Positions 13,701 through 24,914 of a DNA stretch of 64,000 nucleotides are shown here, one piece after another (the stretch's first letter is position 1; the number at the start of each line of letters is the position of its first letter). The position numbers were made by a program, and so were the translations under genes. Below the pieces are notes generated by a model, which was given only the letters and a program-made list of their open reading frames with translations, was not told the DNA's origin and made no database searches. Location: the NCBI RefSeq assembly GCF_000208865.1, contig NC_018393.1:1178001-1242000 (forward strand), written 5' to 3'. The DNA comes from Neospora caninum Liverpool. Its lineage: Eukaryota; Apicomplexa; Conoidasida; Eucoccidiorida; Sarcocystidae.

Positions 13701-14112
13701 AGCCTACTTCCCTTCGAGCAACTGCTCCTTCTGTTGTCTTGAACTGGCCGCCAGGTCTGTACGTCCTCGGGCGCGGCACCTTTCGTCGGAGGCTAACGGC
13801 TGCACTCCCAGCCAAAGAAAGGGACAGCTCCGGCAGCCGCATCAGCTTCCGGGCAAAAGGGAGGGGTCAGCGGAAGCAGAGGGAGAAGGGCGCCCCGGGG
13901 GAAAAAAAGCGTCTGGGGAAAGCCACCACTCCAAGACTGCGCTCGACACAACATCTGCCGAAGCGGTCGAGGCGGAGGGAGTCCGGTTGAGCTTCTGTGC
14001 CAGTCAAGAGCCCAGGCTGGTTGCTGCGTTGGTGCAGTGGAATACCCCGACTGTCGAGCCTCAGTTGTATACAGGGCATACCGTGGGTGCCTCCGTGCTG
14101 ATGTCTATCTAA
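10794..14112 (+). CDS. Histidine phosphatase superfamily (phosphoglycerate mutase-like) protein, 4 exons
   Basis: Exons 10794-11543, 11942-12585, 13196-13271 and 13564-14112 join in phase (2019 nt, 672 residues). The last acceptor (tgcaatag) is the least certain. Family marks: FYFIRHGQSQNN (RHG nucleophile motif, about residues 95-106), a DLGKAQAAQAARW helix, an ICSPMRRSVETA motif, EQGGLFRG at about 263-271, the second catalytic-type His in LMIMHG (about residue 486), and QWNTPTVEPQLYTGH near the C-terminus. Long disordered inserts separate the core blocks, so it is far longer than a plain 200-250 residue member. It could be a phosphatase or a mutase; the substrate cannot be told from sequence. 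ATG 10794 lies in a good context (GCCATGG); an in-frame upstream start at 10722 is possible. No signal peptide is seen. Confidence 0.85.
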
Positions 14113-15290
14113 CGTCTCAAGTGTGCCCGCCGTGACTGGCGCCACGATAAACTGTGAAACGTAGTCACGAGACCTTGTCCATTTGCCTCAATCCACTTGT
14201 CTCACTCCACAAAGGCGTACTTCCGCCGCGCGTCTCCAGGCCCTGTATCGCTGCAGGTGCACGGCGAAGCTTCCCCCGCAGGAAAATGCCATCAGTGTGT
14301 GCTTCGCTACTCGAGTGAGTATTGCCAAACAGATTTGACAGATGCAACTCCCAAACTGCGTCACGAGGGAGGTGGTCGCGCGCTGCGCAGGTGCCGCTAC
14401 ATCACCTTTCAAGGAACAGAGGCTCTCCCATGAAGAACGCGCCTTTTGACAGGATCCTGCATTCGCGCGATCAAACTGGCGTATCAGACGCAACGTGGGG
14501 CAGCGCCCCTCCAGGCGCCTTCGCAAGCTGTCCGTGCGTCTCCAAGGAACGCACTCTATCCAAAAGCGCCCCGACTGCAACTGCACGCCACGCATTGTTT
14601 ATGCAAGCAAGAGTAAAAGAGTTGGACCGGTGCGCCGCGGGAATTAGCATGCGGCGCCTGAAGCTTCACACTCGTGTAGTGCGACGGGGTTAGTAGACGC
14701 CCCTCACCCAGTCAAGCACGAACCATCCCGAGGAAGCCAGCAGTGCATGCAATCGGTTGCCGGTGGTCACGCGTACTCTTACCACACACAGGAAAAACAA
14801 AGTCGGGCACCCCGATTTTAAAGACGAGCAGCCGACCAGTATCGCGTGCGGTCTAGCTACGAATTGAAGAAGCAACGCACGTGGCTCGAGCGCTGTATCC
14901 GGCCAAAAAAGCTACGCTTCAACTTGCGTCACGCGTGAGAGCGGAAAATGTGTATCACATGCATAACGTTCCAGTGACTGGCCTTGATGCAACGCACACT
15001 GCCTGCTCCAACAGCGTCCACAGAATGTGGCGAAAACGAAAAACGAGAGCGGCATTTTAGCACCAGAGACACGAAAAAGTTGATCTTCCTTCCATTTGGC
15101 CGAACGCTGACCCTCGCTATTCGCCTGGATGGTCCGAGCCACGCAGTGAATATCGGGAAATCTGCAGATGTGACATCGAGAGATATAACATCCGGCATCC
15201 ACGTCGCAGATTATTCATTGTGTGTCGACAACTTTTTGCACGTTTTTCGGGGTCTTCCTTCGTCAACTAAAGACGCGAGCGCCCCGGGAT
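14113..15290. other. Convergent intergenic region
   Basis: Lies between the 3' ends of the histidine phosphatase (plus) and the Ser-rich protein (minus), so it should hold both 3' UTRs. An open frame at 14322-14693 shows no recognisable domain and is not called. Confidence 0.5.
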
Positions 15291-18068
15291 TCACGAAGCC
15301 CGCCCGTCGCTGTGTGAGCGACTGCTCGCCCAGAAAACCAGGCGCGCACCTGCGCTGAGTTGTGCACCACCGGAAGGAGGAGAGCCCGATTTTCTTTCTT
15401 CCTTTGTCGATTTTTGAGCTGACCCATTCGCATCCCGCGAGAAAATGCGCGCTTTGCCATCGCCCGCCCCCGGCTTCCAGGCGGACGCGACACTTCCCGC
15501 CCGCTGTGACCGTTGAAACCGCGGAGGCAGAAAGGCCAGGGGGACGGCGCCCCTCTGTGGGTATCGATCCTCGGAGAGTGCCCCGTCGAGTCCCGCATTG
15601 CTGGGGGTGTTGGGCACTTCAACGTCGCTGCAGAACCTTCGGAAGTGAACCTCGCCACCTTCGGAGCGTCTCGTGTTGGCCGAGACGGGGACAGCCGTCA
15701 CGGCGCTTTCACCGGCTCCCGAGGCAGAAACCCGTGGCGGAGTCCAAAGGCTCAGAAATGGGGAGGGTGACGAGTTGTTCGAGTCAGAACGTGCCCCTGA
15801 CGTAAGCCGCAGACCGGTCGCGTGAAGCTCTTGTTTTCTCCCGTGGAGCCCATGAGAAAGTGTCTTTTGGGGACGAGGGATCGGCGGCGCAGCCGAGTAG
15901 AGCACTGCCGTTCGCCTCTGCGGCGACGCTGCAGAGACAGGCGCGGGTTGATATCGAAGAACTGCAACCCTGGGAGCTTGTTCTCGCTCGAAACGTTGGA
16001 GCACTTGGACCGAGGAGCCGCACTCGGATAAGGAGGACCGCCTTTCTTGTGGGATGCGCGGAAGAGCGTGATTTCGTGCAGTAGCAAACGCACCACTTCG
16101 CCGCACGCATTTCTGTGGTTGCCCTACAATGTCATTGCTCTCCGCTACTACAGAAAATGCTCCGCGAGAAAGGACGGAAGATGACGAAGAGAAGCTTCCT
16201 CTCGAGCTCAGTTGCCCAAAGCTTCCCCCCGACGAGCTCCACACGCTACTGCTTTCTCTGCTACTCAGGCTCTGACTACTCTGGAGAGAATGGGACGACA
16301 GAGAGACCGTTTGAGTGAACTGCCTTGACAGGCTTTGTCCAGAGAACCCAGCCTCGAGAGGCGCCTCCTGGTCATGATGGAAGCGATGGAGATCGTCAGG
16401 GCTCCTCACCCGAGACAGTTCGCGGGGAAAAGTCTCATAGTTCCGATCCACTCGCTCCAGATGTTCGACATCCGACAACGCGACTGCACCCGTGGCATTG
16501 GAATTCTGGCACTTGGGGAGCCTATCCATTCGCTCCTCCTTGCGCAAATGATCAACTTCCCTCTCCGCTGACGCTCGTTCTCCCACGAGTCGCTCGCCAA
16601 CGCCGGGGGAAAACTCCATCGCGACACGTTGACGAGAAATTGCGGTTTTCGTTGAACCTACGTCAGATTCGGCTCCTCGTGGGGAAAAGCGAGTTAGCGA
16701 AACCTCCGTGTCGATGACCGGAATCTGCCGCGCAGATCTGGAGACGGGCAAAATACGAGATGAGATAAACGGGCTCGACGCGACAACAGATGAACGTGGA
16801 GCCGCTGATGATGTTTCTGAGGAGCCCTGCCGAATTCGCCCGCGCCGCAATTCGGGTGCGTCAACGTTTCTGTCGAACAGGCTGTCTTCCTTTGTGACAG
16901 CACTCTGGAGTCGTCGCTCCGAGTTCGTCATCCTTGAGGAGTGGTTACGAGACGGAGCCAAGACAGCACGCGGAGAACGAGCGATTCTATCCGTTTCACC
17001 TGTCTCCGAGCACGTTGCGTCCACACCTTCAGCAGTGGGATCAGCCTGACAACTTCCCGAAGGCAGTTCTTCTTCCTCGGCCCCTGGAGACAGTGCAGCT
17101 ACAGCGGCTGACAGGTGGGTTTGTCCCGCCTGTGACGACAGAGCCAAGGGCGCAGCAGAAGATGGGATCTCGCCAGCCAGGACGGGCGACTCAGCTGGAT
17201 CCTTCATCATAGCGACACCATCGTCGCCAATTCTGTTGGTAGAAGACGCGAACTCGTTCGCCGGGGGAGCTGGCGATCGATCAGCCAATGACGCTCTGCG
17301 GTGAAGCAGCAGTTCAATGTTAAGAGAGGGTACCGGCTGCAAGCGATCTTGTCTGTCAGGAGACTGGGGCGAAGCAGGACTCGACTCAGCGTTGCAATCA
17401 CTACAGATTCGCCAATCTGATTGTATCGCGCTCCCTTCACATGGCATAGGCCGTTTCGCTCCATCGACGGCACGCGGGTCATTTGCCCGATCCGTATGTT
17501 CCTGAAGCTGCTCGAAAGACAGAGGGGCTGTTGAAGGGCGACATGCAGCATGCTTGGGACTGTCCTCGAAAAGAAGAAATGGTTTGTACCCACCCAGAAA
17601 ATCTCTGGAGGCCTCATTCTGGCCAGTCGATGAAGCTGTGTGAGCATGGGGATATGCATTTGGATAAAAGTGACTGAGTTTCACGGTCCCGCCGCCTCCT
17701 CGAACCTTCCGCCTTCCATGCGCAGTTGGCTGCCCTCCTCTTCGCGTGCGAGAATGGCTCGGCGAGATTCGGTAGTCACCCCGGGAAGCAGTCTGGTATC
17801 TATGACTACTAACAGCTGTGCTGCGCGAGGTGGGCACATCATCGGTCTGACTTCGGTGCGAGGACGGCGCGCATGCGCTGCGGTACGTGCTGGGCAAGCT
17901 CCCAGTGTCGCTCCCATGGCCGCCGTGTGCGGTTGAAGACATTGAGGAGGAAGAACGATAGGTTGCAGGAATTATTTCCACTTCGTGCTGATCAATGACA
18001 CACCGTACTGGATGGCAGAGCTCGCAGCAACAGCCGCACAAGCCGTCAGGCGAGAAGCAGTAATTCAT
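15291..18068 (-). CDS. Hypothetical Ser-rich low-complexity protein with N-terminal Cys cluster
   Basis: A single uninterrupted frame of 925 codons; its length makes chance unlikely. I do not recognise a family. The N-terminus holds a dense Cys patch (CFSPDGLCGCCCELC at about residues 4-18, then HPVRC), which could be a metal-binding or palmitoylation site. The rest is disordered and rich in Ser, Arg, Pro and Gly, with a Ser tract near residues 595-640 and a short acidic/Arg-rich stretch (AEREVDHLRKEERMDRL). An in-frame stop lies five codons above the ATG, after a possible acceptor (tttctttag), so an upstream exon may exist. The neighbouring frame at 18240-18046 encodes a hydrophobic stretch (LFLLPVWTILLLVYPF) that could be such an exon, but I found no phase-consistent donor. 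The 3' end may also be spliced (CGCAG/GTGCGC near 15350). Confidence 0.6.
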   Translation of the reverse strand: MNYCFSPDGLCGCCCELCHPVRCVIDQHEVEIIPATYRSSSSMSSTAHGGHGSDTGSLPSTYRSACAPSSHRSQTDDVPTSRSTAVSSHRYQTASRGDYRISPSHSRTRRGGQPTAHGRRKVRGGGGTVKLSHFYPNAYPHAHTASSTGQNEASRDFLGGYKPFLLFEDSPKHAACRPSTAPLSFEQLQEHTDRANDPRAVDGAKRPMPCEGSAIQSDWRICSDCNAESSPASPQSPDRQDRLQPVPSLNIELLLHRRASLADRSPAPPANEFASSTNRIGDDGVAMMKDPAESPVLAGEIPSSAAPLALSSQAGQTHLSAAVAALSPGAEEEELPSGSCQADPTAEGVDATCSETGETDRIARSPRAVLAPSRNHSSRMTNSERRLQSAVTKEDSLFDRNVDAPELRRGRIRQGSSETSSAAPRSSVVASSPFISSRILPVSRSARQIPVIDTEVSLTRFSPRGAESDVGSTKTAISRQRVAMEFSPGVGERLVGERASAEREVDHLRKEERMDRLPKCQNSNATGAVALSDVEHLERVDRNYETFPRELSRVRSPDDLHRFHHDQEAPLEAGFSGQSLSRQFTQTVSLSSHSLQSSQSLSSRESSSVWSSSGGSFGQLSSRGSFSSSSSVLSRGAFSVVAESNDIVGQPQKCVRRSGAFATARNHALPRIPQERRSSLSECGSSVQVLQRFEREQAPRVAVLRYQPAPVSAASPQRRTAVLYSAAPPIPRPQKTLSHGLHGRKQELHATGLRLTSGARSDSNNSSPSPFLSLWTPPRVSASGAGESAVTAVPVSANTRRSEGGEVHFRRFCSDVEVPNTPSNAGLDGALSEDRYPQRGAVPLAFLPPRFQRSQRAGSVASAWKPGAGDGKARIFSRDANGSAQKSTKEERKSGSPPSGGAQLSAGARLVFWASSRSHSDGRAS

Positions 18069-20626
18069 CTTGTGCGAAAGGAGCTAAAGAAATCGGACCG
18101 GTATCGGGCTCTGCCCAAATTTTTCTTCGTCGGATGGGTCGCCAAATGCGTTTCGTCCGGCGCAACTGAAACGGGTAGACGAGCAGCAGAATGGTCCACA
18201 CAGGCAATAAAAATAACACCCTGCACGAGTCATGCGTCAAGAACCTCCAGGGTCACAAGCATGAGAGAAAGTGAGAGGGAAGATGCGGCTAGGAAGGCGT
18301 GTATTTGACCGGGACGTGTCAGGGGGTTTATGACGAAGAACGATACGCGCTGAAAGGCCACGTTGACCTGCGTGTGGCCAGACTTGCTAAATGGGCGAGG
18401 ACGTAAAGAATGAAAGAGAGCCTGTCGCGAGTTTAAGACACGATGAAAGCCGACCTTAATCGAGTCTTCTCAGGTTGAGGCTCTGAATCCGTTCTCCTCA
18501 AACCCTGAAGCCGAAAAAGCCCGCCGGCTGCCGTCTCTATGTCATACGCGCGCAGAAACGAACAGACGCTCGGTTCGGAAAGACTGCTGTTGCCATCACG
18601 TCGTTTGTCACGGGTGAGAGGCACAACTCGCCTGAACTGGCAACAACCTTTGTGGGCACAGCTGCTGACGTCATTCACTTTCCAAGAAACGCTAGCAATA
18701 TGAGTGCAGTATCTCGCGGGCAAAGTCGCACCGCGTATCAGTGGAAAAAGTAGCAAAAAAGAGGGAAGCGTGACCCACGGTTGTGAGACCAAGGAGTTGC
18801 AGAGGCGAAAATATGAAAGTACGCGTTGTCAAATGTTCAGTACTTCAAAACAGCAGTACCTGCGACTGAACTCTCATCGTATGCAACCCTGCGTCCTGGA
18901 GATGCGGCAGCCAGACAGGCACTGCAGCTGAGATGGAAAATTGTAACGCATTCACGCATGAGAGGAGCCCCAGATAATTTGGAAATTCAGGGCTCTGGAG
19001 CACAGTTGCAGGCTGCTATCACTTCACGACTGGGGATCTTTCTATCGAGAGACGCACTCTTTTTCTAGACTTCTTCACAGCAACAAGACACCGGAGCCAG
19101 CGCGCCGTAAGAGAGCTAGCCGTCAAGGCGTACCGCCTGGAGTACCGCCTGGAGAGGACGCACCAACACCGCGGGAGATCCCTTGCTCGGTCAGGGCCCG
19201 CCCCTCACTGTCCCACGGGGTTTTCCTGTTATTTGAAAATTGGGTTCTATGGAATGGCGCCAGCTCGGTCTTGGTTCCAAAGTGTCTTCTCCCCTCGAGT
19301 CGTTGTTTTATTGGGGTTGCCTCCTTGCTACAGGGATGCGGTAGAGGCATTTCCCATAAAGGGCTGCGTTGTCACTGCAGCCCCTCTGCCAGCCAGGCAC
19401 CGTTTCGTTCCTGCAGCCGACGTCGGACGATGTCGATATTTACTAACAGAAGCTGCGACGACGTCGGTCTGTTGCTAAGCAGCAGACGCACTTAGGAAAT
19501 CACTGCGGCACTGACACGACACACGACTGAGGAAGGTTCAGGGATAGCTGGTAAGAGTTGTCGGCTCAGGGGAACATCGACGACAGCGCTGCACTGGTGC
19601 TTCCATGTGGTCAGGTCTAAATCAGCGCAAAAGGTCAACCAGCAAGTCGCAGGTCGGTAGCTTGTACATGCAGGAGCGGTTTCGGCGTACCCCTGTCGTG
19701 GAGTCTCAGAGCGAAAGCATGTAATGATGTGTCACCTCTCGAGGAAAACCCGCTTAATGCGGGTCAGCTGTCCCGTTTCAGGAAAACGCAACGCACCATC
19801 TTGTACCCAAATGGATGTGTCAACGAGCGTATGTCTGTTCGGCGCAATGACTCAACACCATTCTGGCAACAATGATACGCTGCATGCCTGCGTGTTGTCG
19901 CCGCCGGGCCCCGAATGCCGTTCCTGACGCTCGTGAAGATGATTCGCTGTGGTATTTGATTAGGTGGTGTGCTCTTGATCCATCTTAGCCGACCGTTGTA
20001 AACCATCCTGGTCAAGAAAAGGTATGTGATTCTGACGAGATGTGACACATATTAATGCATTTGACACTAGCGCATCATATGCCTGTTCACCTCTTCAAAG
20101 CGACACAAGGTTTTTTCCGGAAGTTAGCGAGGGCCCCATGCTTAGCGATTCACGTAAGGCAGCATAGTCCCTCTTTTCTTTTGTTGAGAGAGCACAGAAG
20201 AGTGTGAAACCATCCCATTATTTCGACAGGGTTCCTTTTGCACAGCCATGCACCGCCCTCAGGCGAATGTTCAAGCGACTGGTGCAAACTGAAGAACAGT
20301 CTGAAGACGCCTCCATCGTAACGGCTATTCAATATAATGCCACAGCGTTGTAGTCAACAATGGAGTCTCAGCACCAGAGCCTGCGCGACAACCACGAACG
20401 TACGGGAGTTTTCAGATGACCGCAGCAGCACGCCAAATGAACACGAACAGTGGAGAGAAAATTTTCTCCTTGCATTCGTTTGCTCCTCTAAGAACCAATC
20501 CGAATGAAAACGACTGGGCTTCCAGTTGGACCTTCAGACTGCTGATGTCTGCTTTAATTCTCCCAGCGTCCAAAGAGCGAAAACCATTATGACGTTCAGT
20601 TCCTCATCGTAGTTCAGAAAACTTAT
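18069..20626. other. Intergenic region upstream of Ser-rich gene, downstream of TSR gene
   Basis: About 2.5 kb with no convincing gene. It should contain the promoter of the minus-strand Ser-rich gene and the 3' UTR of the minus-strand thrombospondin-repeat gene. A WGAGACG copy (AGAGACG on the minus strand) lies at 18532-18538, about 460 bp above the Ser-rich ATG. Small open frames near 18704 and 19233 look random. Confidence 0.5.
19130..19153. repeat. 12-bp tandem duplication
   Basis: Two perfect adjacent copies of gtaccgcctgga (19130-19141 and 19142-19153) in an intergenic stretch. No function is inferred. Confidence 0.85.
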
Positions 20627-23600
20627 TTACGTGACTTGTTCACTGGGGGAGGCCGAGCTCTGGCTCAATAAAGTCATGCCGTCTGAACATATCACTGATG
20701 CTGTCTCCTGTCTGTTATCTTCGTTGAACGGCGAGGGGCCCCAATGAACGAGAGGCGCGTCTTCTCCCCGCGTTTCAAGTGTTATGGGAGGAGGGCTGGA
20801 CGATTCGGATTGATCTGAATTATTCTTGATATGCGTTTTTCTGCAATAACTAACGGTGGTGATGCTGATCCCCACCACGAGGCATCCCATAATGACAAGG
20901 GCAAAAATTATCCAGCTGTTGGCCATCACGAGCCATAACCTCGTCCACCATGATGCGGTAACTCGTGTAATCTCCCAGTCAGCTAATTCGCTTTCACACG
21001 GAGGAGGACAATCTTCCATTTCGAATAAGGAGGGACACTCAATTTCAGTGTCCCCCGCTGCCTCTCGTATTCTGTGGTTGATCCTCAGCCGCCTACAGTT
21101 GCGACACTCGGACCATTCTGATGTAGCGAATACACAGTCCTGCCGCCGTTGACGGAAGTCTGGAATCGCCGCGTTTATGTAGTGACAATGGGGCCCAACT
21201 GAGACATGATATGAAAGGAAAAAACAGAAGAGAGGGAACGCGACACCAAACCGTGGGTGCAAGTGTGTTGTTGTCGTGCTAGTACATCAGCACCGGCTCA
21301 ACACAAGGGGTCGGAAGGCATCCGCTGACGCGGTTTGTGCAGGATGGCCCAATGAAACAGCACTCATAGGAAGCCGGCAAATGTGTCACGGCCGTACTCG
21401 AAAGCTTAACCTGTTTGTGATCCAACTTTTCTGTTTTTGTCCAACGCATTACATCTGCCTCCCAGGTACACGGATTCGAGAGCGCAAGTTCGTTGGTACA
21501 GGGCTGGGCAAGGCACAGTAGATATGAAACTACTCGGTTACGTTATGTACTGGAGTGAGCGAGGGGGGCTGTTTTTTCATCCTAAAATCCGCTCTTGTGC
21601 CCACTAAAACAAACTTGGATGTTATCACCTAACCAGTTGCTCCCTTACCATTGCACGCCTTCTTCTCGAATAGAAGACACGGCCTTCCTCCATAAAGAGC
21701 AGGCTGGCGTACGTTCAAGAATCTGGTCGCCCGACAGGTCGAGTCACAATACGACCACTCGCTCCAGTCACCCTGACAGTCCCACACAGATGAATCTTTT
21801 AACAGGAACTCCACATCGTATGAGCACAAAGGTGCTGCTGCGCTGAAGAACCCTTCACTGGGACACACAGGTAGCTCTCTACCGATAATTTGGACTTCCG
21901 CAATTTCAAGAAGGTCTTGTCGCCTCGATGCACTGCCAACTATCTCGATCCGGACGTATTGTATACGGTACACCTGCATATCGCGCCATTCCCAGTAAGT
22001 AATGTTGCCGTATTTCAGAGCAGGCAAGCTTGTGGAGAGGGTGTAGAGGACTGTCCGATTAGGGTCCATAAGTGTGACAGTAAACTCGGGATAACCATGC
22101 GGTTTGAAGAGCCCCCTGATCGCCCATACTTCTGCAGGTTTCTGCAAAGATATTTCAAAGGCCGATGGTGAGGAGCTAGAAGTTATTTGACTTCTTAGAG
22201 ATTCAATGACTGATGCCTCATGCACCACCGCTGTCGATATTTCCGTGATCACGGCAGGAAGAAATTGACAGCTTCCTTCGAAGCAGACTTCCGCGAAGTT
22301 CGTGCTGTCTGCGTAGGCGCATGCGGGGTCATCCTCTGCCCCGACAGTTTTGTTTGTCTCGTACACTTGAAGCCGGTGACAGCTCGCATCACATGCTGCC
22401 GATTCGGGACCAATGCTGCAAAGGCAAAGGAAAACATTACGATCTTCGCTGATAACTTTGTCCAATGCTAGACAATTTTTTAGCACCAGTAAAACGTCGA
22501 GGGAACGGAAAAAGGTAGAGTGGAGGCAGAGGCACGCATATTTTGAGGCTACAATACAACAGGACGGGAAAAGAAAGGGAGCAAATAACCGACTACTATT
22601 CCTCTTCTGCTTAGCGTATATGCACAAGGTAACATTTTGTGTTTAACCGCTGCGGGGGACGATTGACGACTTATGTTTTGGATGTCTAGAAGGAACACCA
22701 ATAAAACTGCGGTAACCAACGATCTCAGCGAAGGCCACCCATTCGGTATGCATCCAGTTCGCGGATGATACATTCCTAATTATGGCTAAGTGCCTCTTGA
22801 CCCAAGTTGCAGACCGTACGACATTGAGATTCAGGACTCCATACCCATAATCATAGTGAGGAATGACTACGGAGTTTGACTATTCTACGTCGAGGGCGGA
22901 GCCCCAGTTGACGATCACCATGTACTCCGTGTTGGTGACTATACAAGATTTCTTGGTCACGTGGAAGCTTGCTGGTCGCAATTCCTTCTCACCCGCCCTT
23001 ACAAGGTCCAGCGCTTTCACGAGATCCTGTTGCTTTAACCAAACGAAATTCCCGTGTGCTGCCGGCAATGGGTAAGAAGGAATCTTGCGCATCGTGACTG
23101 ACGCGGTCTTCTGTCCAGAAGGAATACCAGAATACCTCCGCAGAAGCTGATGGGCGCATGATGAAGGCTCCAGGTGCTGCAGGTAACAGACTGGCTTCTG
23201 CAGTTCGGAGAACCTTCAGAAAGTTGCCTGGCACGTGAATTCCGTTGGGAGAGCATTCCATGAGAAAAGATGTGCGCTCAATGCTGTCTTGGTATGCAAC
23301 AAGGATGCTGTTTTCACCGAAGGATGATGCGAAGATAAGATCGACTCCCGTAGCCTTGATCCCTTCAACCGGAGAAAAATTCTGAAAATAAACTTGCAGC
23401 TGTTGATTCCACTCGCCGAGATTAAGGGTCATATGTGGCCCACCCTTTGCTTCTGTTACATCCTTCCAAAATATCTTCCACGCGCGGAAATCGTCTGGCA
23501 CAAAAACTGGCGAGCTTAATTCGGCTGGATGGAGAGACCGGCTCGTCCCCTGGGTCGGAGAAATCATTTTCCCGTCTACGTATATCCCTGACGATTGCTC

Positions 23601-24914
23601 TGATGTATCTTCACAGACTGCCATCAGTTCCTGAAATTGCGGATGCAGTAAAATTGCTGCATATCCACATGGCCTGCATGGGAAAATCTGGTCGGCTTTG
23701 CGCGTCATATCCTGGAAATCCGCGTCGAGGATGACTCCAAAACACCTTGACTCACTGACGCCTTGTACCACGTCGAAGGATCTCGCCCGTATAGTGAAAG
23801 CGTAGTGAGGATCTTTCCCAGCTGCACGGACATTGTCTCCTTGTTTTGCAGGCCCTCCAACCAGAGCGTTGAATCCAAAACTGTAATCAAGTCTGGCTCT
23901 AGTCCATATTGTCCTAACGACCTCGAACGCTTTGACGTCTGGGTTTGTTAGACGCACTGCGAACACACTTCCCACCCGTGTGCCGTCTGGATGCTGCTCA
24001 TCGAACTCCAGATAAGAACCATGCATATCCTCTCTTCCGCACACCCAACCCGTGTGCTCGACGAGCCAGTAAGTGAATTTTCCTGAAGAATTTTTGTTGA
24101 GTGATGTTTTATCAGCTTGATCGTCTACGCACAGTCGGTCTCCTTTATACGTCTCAAATATTGTTTTGTTGGTGAACAAGAGATATCCTGACTTTACAGT
24201 GGAAGTTTCGAGCGATATACGGCACCGGGCTTCAGTGCACTCGCAAGTTGAATCGACTGAAGGGCACCTCTGAGCCCACACAGCGAAAACCGCGTCCTGA
24301 AGGCTATGAACACCGTCCACGGGCTCTTTCAGAGGCGTCCAGTAACCCACGATCCTGGCTTCGGCCAGCAGGCTCCTGAAATCCAGAATTGTTTCTCCCC
24401 CAACCGGCTTGCCTTCGGAGGAGAAAGAGACAAGACGGCCAATGCATCCATAGAAAGGAGGACTTTCGAACGACGCGTCATTATTGTGAGCATCCGCTTC
24501 CGGACACGTGTTGTACAGGAGCTGGAAGCTCCCATCTTGACGCTGGTGGGTGAAAATTGGTTCCACCTGACGGATTCCATTCCAATTCACCACCTCATCG
24601 TAGGTATTCCGTTCAAATGCACGTTTGCGGCGGGCTATACTAGCAGGCATCCCCAACAAAACTGACGATGTTTCCAATTGTAGCGTTGCCTGTGCTTGCA
24701 GAAGGCTCTGGGTGCCCGGGAACCAGCAATTCGAACAGTTTGCTGGACGCCAGCATACTAACAACATTTGCCCGACGAGACCTTGAATTGTGCCGGAAAG
24801 CAGAAGTAAATGCGAAGCAGTATTTAGGTTGATTCTGCCAGCTTTCGTCCCTGGAAGATACGGGAAAGCACTACGCTGGCACGTTAGCCTCTTCCTTAAA
24901 TCGTGCTCAGCCAT
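20627..24914 (-). CDS. Thrombospondin type 1 repeat type I membrane protein, 3 exons
   Basis: Exons (minus) 24914-22993, 22415-21649 and 21198-20627 join in phase (3261 nt, 1086 residues). Likely a surface or secretory-organelle adhesin. Order: a recessed hydrophobic stretch at about residues 33-54 that could be a signal peptide or anchor; a large Cys-containing ectodomain (about 100-720) I do not recognise; a discoidin/galactose-binding-like beta region (about 725-820, AFEISLQ to EVQIIG); TSR1 (about 852-895, CQGDWSEWSYCDSTC); TSR2 in the last exon (about 913-960, SEWSECRNC); a transmembrane helix (about 990-1013, IIFALVIMGCLVVGISITTV); and a ~70 residue Ser/Pro-rich tail. The tail lacks the penultimate Trp and acidic end typical of TRAP/MIC2, so coupling to the glideosome is not supported. 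A second acceptor for exon 3 (attccag, 21141 area) would also keep phase but has a poorer pyrimidine tract. Confidence 0.85.

Noticed and set aside
14322..14693. Open frame downstream of the histidine phosphatase
   Set aside because: No domain, biased composition and location in a probable 3' UTR.
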